Part shown: in pieces, positions 34,509-46,300 of the stretch
How positions within the stretch are numbered: position 1 is the first letter of the stretch
How the letters are laid out: each line of letters opens with the position of its first letter
Assembly: GCF_030265065.1 (NCBI RefSeq)
Contig: NC_080414.1
Span: forward strand, 16,223,501 to 16,287,500
Reading direction: 5' to 3'
Origin: Corythoichthys intestinalis
Taxonomy: Eukaryota > Chordata > Actinopteri > Syngnathiformes > Syngnathidae
DNA length: 64,000 bases
Made by a program: the position numbers and the translations under genes
The notes under the pieces: generated by a model
The model's database searches: none
Seen by the model: only the letters and a program-made list of their open reading frames with translations
What the model was told of the DNA's origin: nothing

Positions 34509-34600
34509 GAGTGATCCCTCGTTTTTCGCGATTAGTGGGAACCAGAACCCGCCGCAATAAGTGAAAAACCGCGAAGTAACGCCCCCGCCCTCAAAACAAA
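34509..34600 (-). mobile_element. Pogo/Tigger-like fragment, inverted
   Basis: 'gtgatccctcgtttttcgcg', 'ccagaacccgccgcaataag' and 'tgaaaaaccgcgaagta' reproduce the right end of 32557-33166 in inverted orientation, beside TA at 34507-34508. The rest is missing. Confidence 0.65.
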
Positions 34601-34626
34601 AATGTGTGTGTTGAATGTATTTATAT

Positions 34627-35501
34627 TAGGGCTGTCAAAATTATCGCATTAAGGACCGGTAATTAATTTTTTAAATTAATCCCGTTAAAATATTTGACCC
34701 AATTAACGCACAAATGCCCCGCTCAAACAGATTAAAATGAGAGCACAGTGAAAGGCTTACTTGCTGTGTTTTTTTGAGTTTTGCCGCCCTCTGCTGGTGC
34801 TTGGGTGCGACTGATATTATAGGCTTCACCGCCCATGAGCATTGTGTAAGTCAGTGGTGGGCAAACCGGTCCTCGAGGGCCGCAGTGGGTCCTGGTCTTT
34901 GTTCCAACTGATTCAGCACAGACAGTTTAACCAATGAGGTTTCAGTGGAAACAAGAAGCCCCTGACTGCAATCAACTGATTGCACTTGTAAGAAACCAGA
35001 TTGGTGAAAGGCTGTCCTCATGATGGGTATGAACAAAAACCCGCACCCACTGCGGCCCTTTGTGAAATAGTTTGCCCACCCCTGGTGTAAGTAATTATTG
35101 ACATCAACAATGGCGGGCTACTAGTTTATTTTTTGATTGAAAATTTTACAAATTTTATTAAAACGAAAACCTGAAGAGGGGTTTTGATATAAAATTTCTA
35201 TAATTTGTCTTTTAAGAACTACAAGTCTTTCTATCCATGGATCGCTTTACCAGAATGTTAATAATGGTAATCCCATCTTGTTGATTTATTGTTATAATAA
35301 AGAAATACAGTACTTATGTACTGTATGTTGAATGTATATATCCATCTTGAGTCTTATCTTTCCATTCCAACAATAATTTACAGAAAAATATGGCATATTT
35401 TATAGATGGTTTGAATTGCGATTAACTGCGATTAATTACGATTAATTAATTTTTAAGCTGTAATTAACTCGATTAAAAATTTTAATCGTTTGACACCCCT
35501 A
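34627..35501. mobile_element. hAT MITE (tagggctgtcaaa family) hosting another MITE
   Basis: Perfect target duplication ATTTATAT (34619-34626 and 35502-35509). The right end reads 'tgacacccct' with one change. The nested MITE at 34852-35084 accounts for the extra length. Confidence 0.92.
34852..35084. mobile_element. hAT MITE (cagtggtgggcaaac family), nested
   Basis: 233 bp, ends CAGTGGTGGGCAAAC and GTTTGCCCACCCCTG, perfect target duplication GTGTAAGT (34844-34851 and 35085-35092). Confidence 0.92.
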
Positions 35502-35509
35502 ATTTATAT

Positions 35510-38500
35510 ACTAGTAGATTTAGCCAAGCCCGTGGATAGGGGTGGGGCAACCAGGTATCTTGTCCAGGTGTTTGGCCATTCCTTACTACGTGGCGAAACG
35601 TCTTACACAATGCTCAGCGCGCTTGCGCATGCATCCACTCGCATGCGCACATCGGTTAGAAGCGGTGAGTACTCACAATTTTTGTTTTTATTTGGTTATT
35701 TAGAACATTTTCACTGCCTCAAAGATACTTTTTGCATGTATTACCCTCTCATACTTTTAACCATTGTGTTTTTTTGTGTTAGCTTTGAAGCAGTTGACCA
35801 CATTAGTCACGTAGCGTATTTAAACCGTCCTTATTTGATATAATTACATTTAAGTATTTTCCGCAGGCATTTTTTAGTACGTTATTCCTGTATGCATCTA
35901 AACAAAACAAGTTTAGAGCGCACGGTAGTACTTTGGGTGTCAAATTCGATTAATGTAGACGTTTCGCCGATGTAGGAGATTTTGGCAGAACACCGGGCCT
36001 CAGGACCATAAGGGCCCCTGAATGAACCTTGATTTATTTTACTTTACATTCACATATTTCTTTTTTTATTTCAATCATTTTCTGATTAAATATTGTGCTC
36101 TACTCAATTTACTTAAAAACTTTAACATATTAAATATTTCAAACATATATTTTTTCTTTTTTTTTTGGCACAACACCCCCACCATCACCCCCTCTGTCTC
36201 AGCAGAGAATGGTTTGACCCCACTCGGGCGCACTCAAGGCTACTAATATATCCTTGATACAATGTTCAATTTGCATATCTGGCATGTATGTGAGGTATCC
36301 CGCCCTGAGCACGACTGCATTGAAATTACGAGACCGGCTCCTCCTCCTAGGGACAAAGAAAACAACAAATGACCTCAAACCTGTTTCAAGGGAGCCTTTA
36401 GACATGTGTTCAGGTGCCTGATGAAAAATATTGAGGTTTCGTTGAAGCGGAGGGGTCCAAACAGGAAAGTGAAAAGACACCATTTTGTCTCAACAAAATT
36501 TTTGAACAGTGATAACTTGGCTGATATAGAACCTATCTATGCCAAACTTCCTGTGCTTGTTGAAAGTCATACCCTGAAGGCTCCTGTATGGGTCATTTGC
36601 ATCAACTCTGTAGCGCCAACTAGTGGCACAGAATTTGAGGCTTTAACAAGCTCGAAAACCCATCAAAATTTGCAAATACATGCAGCTTGGCATAAATTTA
36701 GATAATTTTGCAACCTCTCAAAAAAAACTCACAAAATGGCTCAGTGGCGCCCCCATGAATTTTTCAAAAAGGCCTCTCCTATTCGTTTTTTTCAACGTAG
36801 AGTGAATACATTTTGGTTTTGAATTAGGGCATGGCTGCACAGCTTAGTAGCACCTCCTTTTTTGTAGGACCTTCTTCAATAGGGTAATTTTCTGGGTGTG
36901 TGAATGAATTTTTAATCCCACCAAAAAAGAGGCAAGTTCCGAGACAGTTTGGTTCTCATGAGATGATGACTGGGGGACGATCTGCCACAACTCTGACCTG
37001 CATGCGGCATGCCGTCCGGGTTTGCGTGACGTCCGAGTTGCGCCAAACTGCGAGGGCCTGTTCAGTCCTGCTTGCAGGCCTAGTTCATGTTGTTCTTTCT
37101 AAACTGGAAGTTCAAAGCAGACATTTTCCAAGATAGCGCCGCCCATATTTCGCTCAGGAAACTTGTCGATAACACCTGTTTTTTCACTTTTTTCCTGTTC
37201 TTAATAAATGTATTAAGCCAAGGTAATTATTGTTTTCTATTTGTTCCTGAATTGTGTGCCGCCATCTGTTCATTAAAGAGCATACGACAGGAGGAAAAAA
37301 AAAGTCTTAAATAGCATTACTATGTGAATTAGAATCATATTTCGAGACGATTCGACTATATACAACAATTTAGCAAAGCGCAGATGACGAGAAATTAGTC
37401 TTTTAATCTGCCGGTTAGCCACGCCTACCATTATAGGGCTCTAGCGTCCCCAACAGGTGGATGACGTCAGCGGGAGAATGGGCTCATTGGTTTTACTATT
37501 CAGCCCATTGAGGGGGAATTATTCAGAACGAGGAAAACGCGACGAAGAGAGCCGCAAAATGTCATTGTTTCAGTCTCTCTACTCCAATATTTTTACAGGA
37601 TATTATTTTTATCCGAGTATTTTTCCCCGATTGCTAAATAAATTGCATGGTCATGACAAATAACAGTCTTGTGCTCAATGGAATATGAAATAATAAAAAT
37701 GCACTTATTCAGTGCGACATGGAAAAATTACTCCATAATGGTCAAAACTGTCGACTTCACCTTTACTGTCGCACCTCCCGAACGATATTTTATGACACCT
37801 AAATCGCGCTTATGTCATTTCCCTTCCCCGGCTTCGGAGAATGTAAACAAACCAAGAGGCGTGACAGCTAGCCGACATGCTAACCCGAACAGTGTGATGT
37901 TTCAAAGTCTTCGAAGCGGAAAATCATACATAACTAGCCCGGAACTTTTGACATGACGACTGGGTTGTCGATTGTCTTCGGTGATCGGCAAACTGCCCGG
38001 CGAGAGGAATTTACAGTTCATTCCCCGGAGGAGTTGTAGTTGTTGTGCAGCTAACGTGCAGCTAATGTGCATGAGGAGAGCTTTTTTTACATGCCTATCA
38101 ATGATCAAACGTAAGTAGTCCTTTATTTAAAGAAAGTTTGTAGTGCTTACTTTGTAATCGATGTATTCGCGGCTATTTTTAACATAAAGTTGCCATTTCT
38201 GATCGGGTGGAAAATTTGACAGAACATCGGGCACACCAAGAGTGCAAAAGCCGAGTATAGTGCTCGCCCGGCGGGGGTATGTGCGACAAGGAGCATGTCA
38301 GCCACAAAATGCAAGCCACCTCAGTATTAAAATGATCCCAGTATTTGACATAATACGAAACAAGATGTTTACTCACTTCTCGTAAGTCCTATGGTCCCTT
38401 AGTTGTAGGGCTTGTTTTGGCCAATATCCACGGTGAATGGGAACCTTTTGAAACTCCAAAAAGGCGCACACGCCTCTCCCTCCTACAGCAAGATTTTTCT

Positions 38501-38650
38501 GCAGCCGTTTGGCTGGCGTGATGCAAAAAATAAACGTATTAATCCGCAAAATCAGCTGAATCCTGAGTCCTTCTCATACAACAGTACAGCTGTATAGTGG
38601 AGAGGACTCTTTCTCCCGTACAAGTCACAGCGCCCTCTTCCTCAATGCAA
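35510..38650. repeat. Repeat-derived, gene-free stretch
   Basis: 35520-35990 is unclassified. 36020-36180 is AT-rich. 36190-36900 has the composition of a dispersed fish repeat ('gaggggtccaaacaggaa', 'tggctcagtggcgccccc'). 37430-38110 and 38200-38650 carry CG-rich blocks with splice-like sites (minus-strand segment ending near 38380) that look like a decayed transposon gene. No frame longer than about 120 codons, and no STAM-like sequence, was seen. Confidence 0.4.
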
Positions 38651-38739
38651 GACCGAAGCCCGAAGTCTGTCATTTTCGTAGCGCCGGATTCAAAAAACTA
38701 AATAAGTTAGTAGTTCCTAATGATGAAAAGGTTTGTAGA

Positions 38740-39125
38740 TCAAAACATGTTTTCCCCATGTCATTTATTTGTTCTTTGTCAAAATTTGGAACTACAAAAA
38801 TATAGATTTTTTTTTTCGACCTTGTCCATGCTTGCCACTTAAAACTAAAATAAAAAAATTGTATCTCAAATCATTTTCCTCCAACAGAAAGGAATAGAAA
38901 TGCCATTCAGTTGTTCTAAGACTAAATAAACCAAACTTAAAATATCTCAAATCACTTTTTCCCACTGAGATGAATACACATGCTATGCACTTGTTCTTTG
39001 TCCATTCAGGTCACTAAACCTTTGTAGCTTGTATCTCAAATCATACGCAAAAAATTAAATTGTACCTGAAATGATTTTTTCCCCCCATTGAAATGAATAG
39101 AAATTTTATTAAATCAATCCTTGTC
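38740..39125. repeat. Degenerate ~110-bp tandem repeat
   Basis: Units share 'tatctcaaatca', 'gaatagaaat' and 'ttgttctttgtcc' words. The series resumes at about 39838-39920 after the hAT element 39138-39832, which split it. Confidence 0.5.
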
Positions 39126-39137
39126 CATCCTCGTAAT

Positions 39138-39832
39138 TAGTGTTGTAATGATTAATTGATTAACTCGAGTAATTCGATGAGAAAAAAATCAAATTTTGGT
39201 ACTTCGAGTATTCATTTAATTACTGGCATTGTAATGGTTTGTTTTGAGAGTGTTTGCATTTATTTTTATTGATTTGGGTGGGTACACTGCCCTCTAGTGA
39301 CAATAGTGAATATGACATAACTGGTTAAAATGGTTGAATCCAGCTGCTCCTTGTTCAGACCAACATAAGGTAAGTTTTTGTTTGGGCTAATATGTTTTTT
39401 ATGCATTCGTAATTTAGTTTATGAGTATATTTCAACGTTTTTTGTGGGAATATGTGTTTGAACAATTTGTTTAAGCATCATAAAAAAAAAGTTTGCTTTT
39501 TATAGCATTTAAGCTCGCCGACTTTTGCTATGCAAGTTAGCCAATTGTTTTGTTGTACTTAGTCTTTTTTTTTTTTTGCATATCGCTGAGGCTACGCGCA
39601 AGTATTTTATTTTCAACTGAAAGTACAAATCTGCATAGTTTAAAGAAACACTCAAGAATTTTATTTTGCATTCACATTTAATGCTCTTTTGAAAGTTCAA
39701 TCTTGGCAAGCCTTTGTTTTACTCCTAAAATTTATTCTGCAATGCATTAAATGTTCCGAATCCGATTACTCGATTATTCGAACTAAGCAGTTGATTAATC
39801 GGCTACTAAAATAATTGATTGCTGCAGCCCTA
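39138..39832. mobile_element. hAT element (tagtgttgtaatgatt / gctgcagcccta ends)
   Basis: 695 bp with perfect target duplication CTCGTAAT (39130-39137 and 39833-39840). Ends are imperfect inverted repeats rich in 'gattaat' and 'actcgag' words. No transposase. Confidence 0.88.
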
Positions 39833-40376
39833 CTCGTAATCAAAAAAAGTTTGTATTCCAAATCATAGTTTTACATTGTAATGAATAGAAAAGTCATTAA
39901 TTCGTTCCATCACCTCCTCCCCAAAATACCTTATTTTTTTACACTTTATAAAAACATAATCAAATAGCAGGTCTGCATGAAATCTGAATGAATTATTCCC
40001 GCTTTTTCACATGGTCTACAAAGCTTCACCACTTGGGGGCAGTATAAGACATCGATTCAGTGGACCTCTACATGTTTAAGGTCAAACATGAGAAGCTTAA
40101 AAAATAATTACAAACACAAGATTAATCATTTTGACAGATCATACATTTGGATAAATATTGGTTGATGTCAACTAAAAGATTTAACATTTAAGTTTTCCCA
40201 TTGTAAAGCCAACAGACGCTTCACATGCTTCCCCGTTTTTGTTTACAACTCACACAATGGCGACCACGCGTCAGCACATTCAGGCCCGCGCCGCGTGGAA
40301 CATACCAGCGGCGGGACCGACAACCCTGGGCGCCTCTCCCCCGCCCCTGGGTCTCCCACCCCGGTGTCCTCGCAGC

Positions 40377-43300
40377 ATGGGCTCTGGCCGGACGCTGAAG
40401 TTAGCGGTGTGCGAGGCGCTTCAGTTCGCCGGTCTCTGCGTGCCGCTTTTCGTGGTCATGCAGCGCTTTGCCACCATCGTGGCCAAGGTTCAAGGCGGGG
40501 GCGCCATTGGCGGGGTCTACTGGCTCATCGTGGCCTTGTCGGTAGCCTACGTGACATCGATTGCTCTCCTAATTTGGGTCCCTTTAAAGTATTTAGTGTT
40601 TGCTAAGAAGAGTTTTCTGGTCGGGAGGAAGAAGTGGTGAGTTCTATGGAAGGAATGAATGGGAATTTTGAAATTTGTTGCTGCCATTTACTGGTGTTTG
40701 TTCTAATCCAGGAGGCCCGTCGCCCTTGTTTTTGTGATCCTCTCCACAATGCCGTGCTTCGCTTTCCTCATCGCTAGCTCCGAGGTAGCACAAATATCAG
40801 CCTTTCCAGTTTTTAACGTCCAATCCACTTGAACCGGGATCGAAGGATCGGTGCCAGTTCAAATGGATCGGATGGAGCTGTGACCCAAAGGGGTCGAATG
40901 TGATGATAAAGAGGCGCTGATAAGCAGATGGGTTCCTCTTCCTGTCTTCCTTGTCACTTCATGTGTCCACCAGGCACTTTTTCACTTCCTGGTTGGCTCG
41001 TGGCCCGGGGCTTTGCGTGACCCCTCTCGGACCTTTGGCTCTACGCTAATCGGATGTTTAAAAAAAAATTGCAGCGCAGATTCCCGCTTGTTAGGCTTTG
41101 TTCCTTAATTCCTGACTCAGGGGAATGTCAAGTTAGTTGGTTCAAACACGAAACTGGGTTTTAGGCGTTCTTGGTAAAATTGTATTTCAAAGCGCCATCA
41201 TTCCGATCTTTAACATTTTTCACTTGCAGATCCAGATCCACAACAAACTCCGTCACGACACGTTCGCCGAGTTGCCCGTGTCGCTTATCCTTTTCTCTCT
41301 TATCTGCATGGACGTGGTGGAAAGGATACGCCACTGCAGGTTGACGGGACAGGGTGAGCTTACGGGAAATCTTGTTTTGTTTGTAAAAATGTGTGGAATC
41401 GACATGTTTTCAAAAAGGCATTGGTCACACGATGCTCCATTAGATTTAGAGGAGCTATGAGAGGTGGCTCGGGCATGTGATTAGGATATCACTTGAACAT
41501 GGTAAGTTTTTCTGGGAACATGCCATGGGAAAGAGGGCACACAAGAGAGACTATGTCTCCTGTTAGGCCTGGGGACACCTCAGGATAACGCCATTAAGAC
41601 CAGGACGAAGTGGTTGGGGAAGGGGAAATCTAAGCTTCTCTCTTTAGGTTTCTTCCAAGGGTATAGGTTTGCATAGGAATGGTAGGGACATAACATTACC
41701 AACTTTTCAGGATGTTCAAATTGTCCCCACCAACTTTTAAGCCACCTTATTTGCATTATATAATGACTCCAGTTATAGTAGTTATAGTATCATTCTAGGA
41801 TATTCTAAAAACAACTAATAAACAGAAAAACAAGCTTCTGCTGTGAATTAGAATGAGTTTATCACTTGTAGACGTCCAATCCGTTTGAACTGGGAGGTTG
41901 GCAGCGAATGAACATTCGTTCATTCGCTGCCATCCCTCCCACTTCAAACGGATTGAACGTCTATGGCCGTCAGTAGCAGCCAATGCCAGGCAATTCGGTA
42001 ATTTGGGACCATTTAAAGTCATTTACCTGTTTATTTTCAGTTATTTTATGGGTCACTTCCTGTTCATTTTGTGTTACAGACCTGGGAATCACCTAAATGA
42101 ATTGGCAGTGAATCAAACTCAACATGAAATGACCTGGAAATGCCCTAAAATGAACAGCAAGTGACCTATAAATGTCCTGAAAATCTGACAGAATGACTGT
42201 TAATGCTCTGGTTTCGAATGAACGAACGTTCCCAGTCTAAATGGATTGGGTGTCGAACACAATCAAGGCAGTCTTAGAGCTAACTGAGACACTATTATGG
42301 TGGAAGATTTTGGTAGCAACTTGTTGGTTCAACTGTTTTTTTTTTTTATCAGGAGCATATCAATAAACTTTTGGGATACAAAGTATCATGATATATCACC
42401 ATTTCGATATTTTGTCATCCCCCGAGTTATATGGGTAATTTAGATTGTCTTCCCATATATTGTAAGGATAGAATAGCCCCTAACATTGTTAAATTAATTA
42501 TTTTCATTACGTTCTGACTTACATTTATCCCTTTTCACTTGTTGAATGCGCCGGTCCATTTTTTTCCCTCCTCAAACGCACGCTTGGTTGGCTGATGATT
42601 GCCCACTCCTCCCGCCACGCAGACGCACACTCACACAACCCCGCAGACAGAAATACAACATGCCGCCTCCTCCACCCCCTTCGAAAAGGAGGGATATTAG
42701 AAGTTTTTTTTTCTGCTAGTACAAGCCACTGTAAGTAATGTAAAAAGACGTCAATGTTGAGGAGGTGGGGGAAACACCACTAATTTTGCTACTAAAAATC
42801 CAACCTGCATCAGAGTTTGCATAGCAGTAATCTGGTTGAATTTGCTGTCTTCAATCAATCAAGCTAGCCGTCCCTCATTTGGATCATTGTCTGCATTATG
42901 TGCATTTCCGTATTCCAACCCGGTGGCTTCAGAGTCCCAAGAACAGGTCCACTTCAGAGGGACACTGACATGAACATGAACTGACATCTGTGAAATGAAA
43001 TCACACATCAGAATTACATGAGAGTACTTTGGATCAAGTCTTGGTAGTATTCCTCAGATGTAGATTGGTCCTTGGATATCTCAATTTTTTTTTTCCATTA
43101 TTTTTTTTTCCCCCAAATCACTTTAATATTACAATAGTTTAGTTTGAGTCTAGGGGTGCTCCAGTGTCTCCCAGGATTGGACCCATTTTGGATAGCTTCC
43201 TGTTTTTTTAATATAGGCATTTGCACTTCAAAATGTTTCTTGAGTAGTTTTTGCAAACAAAGGTTTGAATTGAGCAATGAACCAATACACATGAAAGTTA

Positions 43301-46300
43301 GTATACAGTCCGTGACAAAAGTCTTTTCGCGTATCCATTTTGTAGAAACAATTGCTAAAAACCTGACTTTTAATTATTGAATTGGTTTCAGAAATGGCTC
43401 ATATGAAAGCTAAGACCCTCCCAAATGACGTTGAATGTACAAAAATATATTTGTTTCACTGAAAAAAGATTTATCATTTAATGAAGACAAAGGTCAAATT
43501 TTGGCAATATAAAAGTTTTGTCGCCTACAGAAAGTAGTGTGAAACTTGAGCAAAAAATGTACTTCAAATCCAAAAATATGTTACATAACATAAGCGAATT
43601 AAGTAGTGGTGCTTAGCGGTGCAACGGTTTGCGGTTCAAAGCTGAACCGTTCGGTTCGCCCTGTACGGTTCAATACGCCTTTATGAACCGCGCCTTTTCG
43701 GTTTTGCAATTAATGTATTTCGAACGCTTGTGGAATGAATTGATCGAGCTCTGTGTGCCTGTGTGTGACGTGAAGCACCGCTGTGGAGAAATTCCCGCCC
43801 CGCAAGTAAATGTCGGATTGCTGTCAAGCTCCTGTGTAATAGAAGCCGAGTAACGCCCTCTCTCGCTTACGAGCGAAGTGAAAGTGAAACAAGAAAGAAA
43901 TAGCTATGGTGAGCGGTGGGGAGACCGAATTTTGAGGAAGTAACGGCTTCTTTCAAATCTGCGGCGTGGCAACATTTTGGTTTCCCGGTGGACTACAATG
44001 CGGAGGGAGAGAAAATATTGAAAAAACAAAAAATGCAAGCATTGCTCGGCGCTTGTTCCCCATGCTAATGGCAACACTTTTATAACATGACTCCGGCACC
44101 TCAGCCGGCATCACCCACAGATATCACTTTCTCAGGGCAGGACAACCCCGAAGATGACACCAGTGAAAACACACGGCGGGCTTCGTTAATTTATTTGCAA
44201 CGCTTGACCCGTGTTACATTGTTCCCTCGCAGACATATTTCTCCAACAACGTAATCCCCGACATTTATGAAATGGCACGCAAAGCCATCGAAGATGATTT
44301 CGCTAAAGCACATAGTTTCGCCCTGACCACTGATAGTTGGACGTCCCGTGCTACAGAGTGCTACTACCTAACCTGTCAAGTTGTACGGTCTCATCATAAT
44401 TTGTACAAGTGAGCACTGATTTTTAAATGTGTACGCTGTACGTTACGTTCAAAATCTGCACGTTTTTTGTGCATTACGTTTTTTTTTTTTCATCCGTTCG
44501 GATTTGGTCACCGTTTCTGCAACGAGACAATGTTCGTTAATACGTTGGTTGAATGACGCGAGAAAAAGTCAGACAGGGAGAGGGAAGAGTGTTTGTTGAG
44601 ACGCTGTAGCAAACGCGATGCTAGGCTAGGTGGCTCCAATATTTCCTGACTGTAGCCGACAGAATACAATCTACGCCTAGATATCTCATGCATATAGAAC
44701 TACATGCGAAATGACAGACTCGGTAGCGTTAGTAAACAGCCGCCATTTTAGAGCAGTAAACTTCTCAGAAAGGCTCTGTTGTAGTCAACCTTCCGAGCGA
44801 ACCTAAGCAACTTTTTATCTAAAATACTCCTACATCAGCAAAATCTTGCATTGAGTCTATCTTTAAAGGATGAAACCGTTTTAAAATTTTCACATGTAGA
44901 AAGTAGACAGAAGGGAACTAATGCAAAAACGGGAGCAATTTTATCAACTTTAACGGTTGATTCACAAAATTAAATGACCTCCAAACATAGCAAAGGTTAC
45001 TATGTTTTTGGGTTTGTTTGTTTTTTTTTTAATGAAAAAAAAACATGAAAGGTATCACCAGTTACTCTGCCAAGTAACTTTTTTACTACTGTGTGTGTAT
45101 TTCAGTAGTCAGTCACTACACTAGTCAAAGAGCTAAGAGGCATTTTAACAGTCGAAAATGTTTACATTTTAAGTGTTTATTTCATTTTTTTCAAAAGCAA
45201 AATATAGGCAGTTAAAAAAAAAAAGCAAAACGCAAACCGAAACCGAACCGAAACTGTGATCCCAAAACCGAGGTTCAAACCGAACCGTGGGCTAACTGAA
45301 CCGTTGCACCCCTAGTGGTGCTGTGAGATCCAAATTTGATATTTTGTATGACTCCCATGGGCTTGAAGGACTGCATCCGTGTGGTTCGGCAAGGATTCAT
45401 ACAAGTCATCAGGAACATCAAAGAAAGCAGTCTTGCATGCCTCCCAGAGTTCATCAACATTCTTGGGTTTCGTCTTCCATGCTTCCTCTTTATCCTACCC
45501 CAGACATGCTCAATGATGTTCATGTCTGGTGACTGGGCTGGCCAGTCCTGGAGGATCTTGATTGAAGTATGCGATGGAGCACCGTCCTGCTGCAGAATGT
45601 GTCCCTTTTTATGCTTAGGAATGAAAGAGGCAGCTAAGATTTGTTGATATTTCAGATCTCTGCAGATCACTCGCACACCCTCATACTGGATGTAACCCCA
45701 GACCATGATTTTGGTAATTATGTAACCACCAAACTTCACTGTTTTCTGAGTGAATCTCATATCCATGCGGGCTCCAGTAGGTCTCCTGCAATTTTTTTTC
45801 GACGACTGTGGTGTAATACAATGGAAGATTCATCTGAAAAATCCACCTTTTGCCACGAAACAGTGAAGTTTGGTGGTGGCAAAATCATGGTCTGGGGTTA
45901 CATCCAGTATGGGGTGTGCAAGATATCTGCAAGGTGGAAGGCAACATAGTCTGAAATATCAACCAATTTTAGCTGCCTCTTACATTCCTAACCATACAAA
46001 AGGGACAAATTCTGCAGCAGGATGGTGCTCCATCACATATTTCAATCTCTACCTCAAAGTTCCTCAAGGCAAAGAAGATCAAGATCCTCCAGGAGTGGCC
46101 AGCCCATTCACCAGACATGAACAGGATGAAAGAGGAAGCATGGAAGACGAAACCCAAGAATGTTGATGAACTCTCGGAGGCATGCAAGACTGCTTTCTTT
46201 GATGTTCCTGATGACTTCATCAATAAATTGTATGAATCCTTGCCGAAGTCATACAACATATTAAATTTGGATCTCACAGCACCACTACTTAATTCGCCTA

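Larger units (their letters stand above)
43614..45314 (+). mobile_element. hAT element in the left arm of the palindromic Tc1
   Basis: 1,701 bp, ends TAGCGGTGCAACGG and CCGTTGCACCCCTA, perfect target duplication GTGGTGCT (43606-43613 and 45315-45322). It is related to 2907-4114 through its ends and 'gaaccg/cggttc' words. It carries a transposase fragment (44238-44412) and an inserted piece of the cagtgttgttaa hAT family (about 44500-45110, inverted). Confidence 0.92.

Noticed and set aside
35490-35843. 117-codon plus-strand ORF
   Set aside because: No recognisable domain, AT-driven composition, starts within the end of a hAT element.
34600-40300. STAM gene between hacd1 and tmem236
   Set aside because: Expected from human synteny, but no VHS-, UIM- or SH3-like peptide was seen in any frame.
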